Made by a program: the position numbers and the translations under genes. Below, one piece after another: positions 56,349 through 64,000 of a DNA stretch of 64,000 nucleotides (positions within the stretch are counted from its first letter, which is position 1; every line of letters begins with the position of its first letter). The stretch spans positions 237,501 to 301,500 of the forward strand of contig WPIO01000040.1 of assembly GCA_009760855.2 (NCBI GenBank), in the 5' to 3' direction. The notes beneath the pieces were generated by a model that worked only from the letters and a program-made list of their open reading frames with translations, ran no database searches and had not been told where the DNA came from. This DNA comes from Cristatella mucedo. Taxonomy: Eukaryota; Bryozoa; Phylactolaemata; Cristatellidae.

Positions 56349-58760
56349 ACACGCCGTTCATGGCGTGCTTATGCCTGGCCTACGTGTTGAATTAATTTCG
56401 CTCTTTCATAGACTTATTGCAACTCCCTATGTGATTTCGCTCAGGTTATGCAACGTTATCTACAACGTATCTATTCGCTTCCTTGCAGATTGTTGGTAAC
56501 TCGGCAACTATTCACTCAATGACGGCGTGAGGCTTACTGAGCAGCGCTAGAAGCATTCACAATCCTAACGGGCCGATAACGGTACGACTGACGAAGATTT
56601 AGATATGAAAGGGCCCGTAACTATTCAATGTCGACCTCTTTATTTTGTGCATGATGACCAACACCCATCTTGGTCACTCTTGAGGAATCTCACCTTTGAC
56701 CCGTCGAATGAACTCATTTTCCAGGGCAACTATGGACAACTTAGCAGACGATACGATCGTGATATGCTGCAGTTGATATCGCGGCAGCAGCTTTGCTGCT
56801 ATAAAGAAACGGGATAAAGCTGCAACTGACAGAGCGACGCATGCGCTCGTGCACCTGTCGTGTCTAGCACGCGGTATAGTGATGCCTCTAATCGGCTTCT
56901 AGTGTTAAGCTAGGAGCCGCCGAGGCCTCCGGGGCTGCAGAGCGGGCTCGCCTGGCAACCGCCAGCTTGGCAACCGCCAGTACGCTGGTTGACAACGGAA
57001 TGCAGTTAGCCTGCAGGACAGATGACACTGACAGAAGATTACCCACCCATGTCAATCTGTCGCTGCTTCCGAGAATCCATTCGAATGAAAAAGTGGCAGT
57101 CCATCTAGCTGCTGCTGCTGCTGCTGCTGCTGCTGGGCAGCAGTTGAGCCGGCGCAGACTGTTGCTCGGACTTTGATTTACCTCGCGACTCACGAGGATC
57201 GCTGCTGCTCAGCACTGCTGCACCTCTCCCCCCGCCCCGCTTCCTTTCCGCCTGCGCATTTGCAAAGCTGCGCAGGCGGATAAGAAGCGTTAGCCGCTGG
57301 AGATGCGTTCGCCGCAGATCCGGATCAAAAGCGTGCGTAGCGGCGGCGCCAGACCTCGTTGCAGCCACCACGAGACCGGGGAACGGTGACACTTTCGCCT
57401 CGAAGCGTGGCCATTTCGTTGAGGTTGCACGAAGGTAAGCTGACGACAGCAGAGTGAAATAGCAATAAATGTTGCCACTAATGCTGCCACGACGGCAGTA
57501 AACGTATGCCAACAATGCGATCTTGATGCGATCTCGCTCTATCTGCGCATACCTTGACGTGGCACGGCCGAAACGGCGGCCCCAGACGGAAATAGGAAGT
57601 CAGCTGAGCTACCATTGAAGTAGCGATACTTTGAACTACCGTAGGCTATGCTATATGTGATTGAATTGATCGCCATAATTTATGAGTGTCAAATATATGC
57701 AGCCAAAATCGGTTGGAGATTAATACTTGCCTGCGTTTCAATACTATTCTTTGTAACAACGCATTAACACGCCCATGCGCATGTGTTCCCTGCCCACTAT
57801 TATTCTAGAGTCGCGAGAGCGAAATGCAAGCGCCTTCAATTCAGCATGACAAGCTAGACCACTTCCCTGGTGGTGCGAGTGGTGAAAACTCGCCTCGCTG
57901 TTGGTCTCGGCAATGCAGCAGTTGTCCCGGAAGACGACGGCTTCAGGGATGTGTCCTGGAAAGGCCTTAAGATCCAGTGAAGTTATCCAAGTTATACCAT
58001 TTTAAAAGGTCCACCACTGCTTCGCTGCTCGGTCTATTGGGATTTTTTAGTTCTACATACCCCCTGCATCGCGCTTTGCATATAGCTGCCTTGGTACAGG
58101 TTGGATGCTGTCAGCGATTAGTGGCTAAGTTATCTAAGCAGGCTCACTTGCCCGCAACGCTTAGGCACACCTAACATTTTCAGTAAACTGAATCGGTCGT
58201 TTGTTGGCCCGATTCGCAAAAAATTAAATACTCTAGGCTAAAGGCTATATGCATCAATTGCTTTGGACGACATATACGAGGTCCTCAGTCTTACCGACGA
58301 ATTATGAAGGTTAATTAGACCTGGGAATCCCTTCTTTGCAATGTTGCAAGCACCATTCTTTGCGATACGCTGTTCAGAATTTGCATGGTGTGACCTTTAT
58401 TCGTTTTATCTTCTGGCTACTGTTGGCAGCTCAGAGCAGCAGTATCGATCTACCTTGGATCGTCAGTAGGGTAGCTTGAAGCTCGCGGCGAGCTTTCCTG
58501 AGCGAAAGGGAAAATAAAATCCCTCTCGTCTTAGGTGAAACATGAGCCGCTGAGGTTAAAAGTTTAATTTAGAGCTCCGCCTGCATAATTGCGAACCAGC
58601 TCGTCAAAGCGGCGGCGAGAATGCTGTGAGCGTAAACGTCGATCGCCGCTCCATTCCACGGAAGTGCCGACGCCCTACACGGCCGCGTTTGCTGCCGGAG
58701 GCCTGATGCCCTTTTCACCTCCGGTCGGCGAGTGGTAAGTCTGTTGGTGGATTCCACTTC
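56349..58760. other. No firm gene; GC-rich patch in the middle
   Basis: A GC-rich patch (56880-57560) carries a (CTG)n run at 57108-57134 and an inverted repeat CCGCCTGCGCATTTGCAAAG / GCGCAGGCGG (57249-57281). It also holds the possible donor CACGAAG before GTAAGCTG (57434). Chance frames on both strands lack domains. Flanks are AT-richer and empty. Confidence 0.3.
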
Positions 58761-58761
58761 G

Positions 58762-58850
58762 GTTTCCTTTGCAGCAAATGTAAAGCGCCTAGAAAGAGAT
58801 TGAGTTCTCTGAGGGCGCTTTATCAAGTCCATTATTAGTATTATTAATCG
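58762..58850 (+). mobile_element. LINE-A 3' tail
   Basis: TTTGCAGCAAATGTAAAGCG, then AGATTGAGTTCTCTGAGGGC and an ATTATTAGTATTATT end. Confidence 0.85.
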
Positions 58851-60094
58851 GTCTGACATTGTGCAAGACGCATCAGCAGCTACACCAACACGAATACATT
58901 TGCATGCGTAGGCATGCAGGCAAGCAGCGCTGGGGGTGCATTTTTAGGTGCAAGGGCGATCGACATATTGTTTTCGAAATGTCACGTGATGCGCGGGTCG
59001 TAGCCCTTGCGGCTTACAGTGGTAGGCACTCAACAATGGCAGCTTGCTAAGTGCAGTGGTCCACGCCGGCCGCCATTAAATACTGAGCTGTGAGCCAATC
59101 TTGATAAGTCCGTACAGGTGCATCTTGCAAGCAGAGTCTATTTGGAGTTACGCCATTATTCGACGTCCGAGCCGCGTGTGAGCTCCAAGTGAAACTAGAA
59201 ATTCTGAGACACTCATCGTTACGCTATCAGTTGTTGGCTGCATCAGTCTGACAGGAAGGGTTTCCGTGATCAGCAGCTGATTTCATTCATTCTTTCGGGT
59301 ATCACTTGACATGATCAGCTACTTATTGCATGATGCTGACGCACCTGTTACTGAGAGCCGTTAGCTAGATGCTTCGAATGCACCGACCTAGCCAGCAGAA
59401 CCGTTAAGCTGTATCGACCTAGCTGGAACGACCGCACATGGATCGACCTCACTGGATTAACTGCCGAACTGCCGAAGAGCAAGCGATCGGTTAGTTCAGC
59501 TTGCTCGCCTGGTAGCGTTGGCGCACTCGTCGAAATAAGGCGCGGCAGAAAGCGTGAGTTGAGAGCAACTCGGTTGCTAAAATGTGAATAGGACGGGCTT
59601 CGCCAACGCGTCTTCACGCTCCTCTGATTGGCGATGCCGTAATTCGATAGCGGTCTCCGTTTTCTAACAGTGCCATCTTTGACGGCTGCTTGGAAGCCAA
59701 AAGCTTCCTTTAAGAAGGCCGCTTAGACAGGTAGTTAAAATCCGTGTCCCAAGTTTCGGACTACCGACCGCGGTAGCAGGCTAAACATCTTACCGTTTAC
59801 GGTGGTGCCTTCTAGACTGGACTGGCATAGTCTAGTTTTGGCAGTGCTGCTGAAAAAATTCTTCAAGCCATTACAGCTGGTGATACGACTGATGCAAACA
59901 GGCAGGCAAACAGATCCAAGAAATATAGCCACTACTATCTTTTGCTAAAAGAGCTTCTTCAATGGCTCCTGGTTGATAGATGCTGTGCTATACTCTCACT
60001 CGGACCTTCCTGGACAGTCATGGTTCACCTTCTCGGTACCTATTTCAACTTACAGCTGCCAGCCTTCTCGTGCCCTCGGATTCTCTGTGAACGG
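58851..60094. other. No gene recognised
   Basis: Short frames on both strands; no domain or repeat family recognised. Confidence 0.3.
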
Positions 60095-60745
60095 GAAATA
60101 ATATTAATAATAATGCACTTGATAAAGCGCCCTCTGATAACTTAATCTCTTTCTAGGCGCTTTACATTTACTGCAAAGGGACATGCAACTGAATGGTAAG
60201 TAAAATCATGCTTGATAAACAAACAAAATGAATAACATGATTAGGGGTGATATGCACAGGGTCAGCATGCAAATGTGGTTAGTGGCAGCATGCACAGTGT
60301 CAGCACGCATAACCACATCAAGGACGAATCACAGGGACCCACTAAATGCTGCACTAAATAGGTGTGTTTTTAAGTTCCTTTTAAATGTGGTCAGGTCAGG
60401 GGATGTTCTGACGCAGGTCGGGAGGGAGTTCCAGGCTTTGGGAGCATACGAACTAAATGCACGATCTCCAAAGGATTTGAGGTTTGTACAAAGTGTTTGT
60501 AGACAGTTGGATTCCGAAAAGCGGGTGGTACGATGCTTGGCCTGGTGGAGGAGTAGATCTGACAGACTGGCTGGAGCCAAATAATGAAGTGACCTAAAAG
60601 TTAGCGACAAAACTTTGAAGTCGATCCGTTGCTTGACTGGTAGCCAGTGCAGGTCGGCGAGAAGTGGTGTGATGTGGCAACTGCGACGTTCACGACAGAC
60701 AAGCCTTGCTGCAGAGTTTTGCACCATCTGTAATCGCTTTAAGTA
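60095..60745 (-). mobile_element. LINE-A 3' end
   Basis: A clean 132-residue reverse-transcriptase C-terminus (MVQNSAARLVCRERRSCHIT, LLADLHWLPVKQRIDFKVLS, WNSLPTCVRTSPDL) and a complete 3' UTR ending in an (ATT)-type tail. It is among the least decayed copies. Confidence 0.92.
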
Positions 60746-60787
60746 TGTTTGCTAACTGCTTCTGCATGCAGTTAGGTATTTGACCAG

Positions 60788-60915
60788 AGCCCAGCCCAGG
60801 GGTTAAAGTGCTCATTTTTAATGACCAAGGTCGTTGGCTCGAGCCCTGCATTATGCTTCAAGCGCCTGGATAGAGATTAAGTTATCTTAGGGCACTATAC
60901 AAATAAAATATGTGT
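60788..60915 (+). mobile_element. SINE-B copy
   Basis: AGCCCAGGGGTTAAAGTGCT head, TTGGCTCGAGCCC, then AAGTTATCTTAGGGCACTAT tail. Confidence 0.8.
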
Positions 60916-60997
60916 TTATATATGCATATACATGTCTCACCCTGTGTAGCCTGTAAACAGCTTTAGTACGTGCTCTACTGATGTCGTAAATAATTGA

Positions 60998-61090
60998 TGC
61001 TAGTAATAATAATAATTATACACTTAATTAAGTACCCTCAGAGAACTCAATCTCTTTCTAGGCGCTTTACATTGCCTGTGAAGGAAGTTT
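60998..61090 (-). mobile_element. LINE-A 3' tail
   Basis: AATAATAATAATTATACACT, then TACCCTCAGAGAACTCAATC and TTCTAGGCGCTTTACATTG. Confidence 0.8.
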
Positions 61091-61570
61091 TTTGAGATTT
61101 AGGTTCTGCTCCATTAGTGGACAATATATCTTTACTAAATTATAAATTTCTTTATACAATTATATTTTTAATATCACTTAGAAGTTATCTATGAACCAAA
61201 ACTAAAGGAGTTTTCAGCTGATTTGAAAATATTTTTTTAATGGCAGAGGAATAGTCCTGCATGTGATCAGCCCCAATACAAGACGTCAGATCGTGGAAGT
61301 GTAATCACCTTATCTCTGGACAAAGACACCTATGGGTCAATGGATGGGTGTAACTTTTGTAAAATAGTTTGGTGTTATTTTGGCGCCATATAATCACCAT
61401 CGCGATATGAATATACAGCCATCTTTAATTGAGTCTTAAAATTGAATTGTATATCGCATGCTCTATTTGTTAGCGCACGCAATCTCGACCAGTTCTCACG
61501 CAATTGTAGCTTCGGTTCGAGGCATGACACGATTTCTCCAAGACTGCTGGGCTTCGCTTAGTGACAACTG
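61091..61570. other. No gene recognised
   Basis: AT-rich, nothing identifiable. Confidence 0.3.
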
Positions 61571-61572
61571 CA

Positions 61573-61657
61573 ATGTGTATGTGTGTGTGTGTGCGTGCGT
61601 GTGTGCGTGCGTCCGTGTGTGTGTGTGGGTGTGTGTGTGTGTGTGCGTGTGTGTGAG
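61573..61657. repeat. (TG)n microsatellite
   Basis: TG repeats with CG interruptions; poly-Cys-Val frame is spurious. Confidence 0.93.
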
Positions 61658-64000
61658 GCTCAGGTAAATTGTTGTACAGAAATAGCTTCTGTTTTTAGAG
61701 TAGACCCCATGTTCTAAGCTTTCTTTTACAGTTCTTTAAAAAAAATGTGTAATCGCGTCTTGGTTGCTTGAAACCGAGAATCCAACATTTCAATACAGCG
61801 ATCGATTCTTCGGTATGGTCAAATTCACTTTCAAGCCATCAAGTTCAAATTTTTAAATCCTGCACCTTCCGATGTATTCATGCGCGTTTATATGCTTGCT
61901 TGTTTTTCTTCCATGTTTACGTTGGTTTACGTTGGTTTACGTGCGTATGTGCACGCATGCCCGCAAGCGTCTGCGTGTGTGAGTTTATGTAACGCGCGTG
62001 ATCAAAACGCGGAAAGTTGTATATAAGCGTGTGACTCCGTTACCCACCGTGAATTATCGTGCACGCGCAGCGTTTGTATATCGGAATGTAAACTTGCATG
62101 CGAGATTTGCGGTAGACGCTTACAAATGCATGTTTTGTCGCTTAGGTGTGAGTGCGTGCGTACCTGTATTAGTAGTCGCAAGGGAATAATTGATATCATA
62201 CCACAAGCCATCAGACAAAAAATTAAGAGATCGCATTGGTTTCACGCTCGAGCCGTAGAAGCAGAACTTCTAATTCTAGTAGAGGCATCCGAGTTTTGGG
62301 GTGTCAAACAAATAATACTTGCATAACTTACTGCTCATTACTGTTGCCTCTAATTATCTGCTGAAAAGTTAACAATTAATGAGTGAACGTAATATATGTT
62401 ATGGTGCAAATTTACCATTGCAGGATAAGTACCAATCCAAGCCGGCAGGGGCATGCAAGTAAGTATCCAGTAATGCTGAAAAATCTCTAAAGGCTCTGTT
62501 GGGGAATATTTCAGTGGCAAGTTTTTAATAGACAATAATCACTCCTTATTGCTTCTCAAGCAATGATGAAAACCAAAAGCCAGGGACGGCTATTTTTGAT
62601 TCTAGCAGTAGAGATATTGGCTAAAGAAATTGGGCCAGACTTACACTCGCCTCTCCTCCTTAACCCTAAACCCTCACGAAACGTCCTTCGATTAACGCCG
62701 TAATCAAGGGTTTCACCCAGTTAATAGATATAGCCTTCTCCCCGATCGATGACTAAGAAATATTTATAGAATCAGTGTGGTTACCTAATGCAATATCTTG
62801 CAGTCATAATAAACTTAAGCTTAAGCCCAGGAAAGAAACGTTCAATGCTACCACTGCTATTAGCTATCATTAGTATTTTATATTAGAAACGTTTATATGT
62901 TATACAGCTATTTGACATTCTGTTAATAACAAGAGATTTTTTAAATGCAGATCATGCGTGGTCAACAGAATGAATGCAGACCCTCGAATATGCTATTGTG
63001 TTCTCAATTATGGTCAGTCAAAGTTTTAGTAGCTAGTGCTTTACTTATATAATATGCCGCCATCCGAAATAAGGTTGCTAAGATGGAAATATCAAGTTTG
63101 CTGAATATACGAGCATTATTTAACTTGCAAAATGTCAAGGATTTCTTCTGTTTTTAATATTTTACCTAAGCTCATTAATAAACTCTAAGAGCTACAATAA
63201 TAACATCAATAATAAAATAATAACAAATCATTTGAATAACGAGCATCCTAAGAGAGAACTAATATATAATATAGGGCACTCTACGAATGCATGGAGGGAG
63301 GCATAGAAGTTGACAGAAAATGCGGCACCCAATGCGGCCATTAGTTTCAGACACTGATGCATGCCTGCCATTGGCTATTAGCGACTCCTCGTCATAGCCC
63401 CTCAGACAGTCGTGCCGGTCTGAAAAAATCCTCTGCTCTGATCAGGCGATCTTATCTGATGATCTGAGCGCAGATCTGATCATATCTCACACTCCTTGGA
63501 TCAGGGGATGAGGATCTGAAACACGTGACTTTGGTGACACTTTTTGACATGCAATACAGACTAGGCCTGTTAGACTCGACTCAACTCGCGCGCTTTTCTC
63601 CGCCATCTTTGAAATTATTACTTCCTGAAAATACTCGTTAGAAGTATTCCAGAGGCTTGCCAGAGAGTAAATGTGACGCTTCGTGTTTAATTTGCACTGA
63701 TAATTGACCAGCGAGCGCAACTGTTCGTTGGACGTGAGTTCGCTGAGAGAACAAGGTACTAAATATTAACAGCAGCCAAAGCAGCCAAGAAACGTACAAA
63801 TGAAACCGTCTAGCTATCGATGATTGGTGACATAGCTGTCGATAAAAGTTCTGGCCAATATTATTTATTGCTCCTCATGCAGTGAGCTGAAAAGCACACG
63901 GTGAAAACATTTGTTTTTTTAGGGCCCGAAAAATGCATGAAATAAAGTTAGTAACATGCAAAAAAATGGTATTATAATCTTACCTCAAAAAAGGTATTGA
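61658..64000. other. No gene recognised
   Basis: AT-rich sequence with an isolated GTTGGTTTAC tandem near 61920-61940 and imperfect GATCTGATC-type repeats near 63440-63510. No domain-bearing frame and no further SINE or LINE copy that I could recognise. Confidence 0.3.

Noticed and set aside
60329-60727. A host gene encoding the 132-residue protein with WNSLP
   Set aside because: It is the standard C-terminus of an L2/CR1-type LINE and recurs several times in the window.

Overview
This window looks like nuclear DNA of an invertebrate animal. There are no operons or bacterial-style genes. Instead there are spliced genes with GT...AG introns, tRNA-derived SINEs, fragments of L2/CR1-like LINEs and very long microsatellites. 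The clade cannot be fixed from sequence alone. The only host genes I can defend are two paralogous family-92 glycosyltransferases (GT92, formerly DUF23) on the + strand. Gene 1 has exons 4547-4947 and 6495-7635. Gene 2 has exons 30139-30521 and about 32734-33928. Both have a stem-coding exon with a phase-0 start, a phase-2 intron, and a large catalytic exon whose splice junction recreates the same Lys-Leu-Phe-Leu-Ile-Ser. Their first coding exons, which should carry the Golgi membrane anchor, were not found. Gene 1 is open throughout. Gene 2 carries a frameshift near 32800, a long poly-Ala tract and a lost stop codon. The two genes are mosaic: stretches of near-identity flank a strongly diverged stretch, as gene conversion would produce.

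Between the two genes, from about 8.35 to 23.6 kb, lies a strikingly AT-rich block unlike its GC-rich flanks. It is a decayed, endogenised double-stranded DNA virus of the Polinton/adintovirus type. Recognisable remnants are an FtsK/A32-type packaging ATPase, a capsid-like protein, a PLA2-like (VP1-like) protein, a zinc-ribbon protein, an HNH endonuclease, two fibre-like proteins with repeated D-x-V-x-K modules, and several unknown proteins. I did not recognise a DNA polymerase, integrase or protease. The block is cut by stops and frameshifts and carries SINE, LINE and GC-rich insertions. A 48-bp-arm hairpin sits at its right edge.

The rest is repeat-rich host DNA. There are five copies of one SINE family (here SINE-A) and about ten of a second (SINE-B); the 3' tail of SINE-B resembles the 3' end of the local LINE (LINE-A). 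A second LINE family (LINE-B) is present only as 3' pieces. There is a 1.1-kb C-rich minisatellite at 23.7-24.8 kb and (GA)n/(CT)n tracts of up to about 300 bp. Gene 2's intron holds foldback-type inverted repeats.

An inverted segmental duplication pairs about 38.2-42.4 kb (- strand) with 51.5-53.4 kb (+ strand). Each arm carries a conserved promoter-like module (Y: two ATTGG boxes, a GTATAA box, an expanded CT tract, then an exon-like end with a GTGAGC donor) followed by a second module (X). One arm contains an extra, palindromic copy of X. From 55 to 64 kb I see only repeat fragments and no gene.
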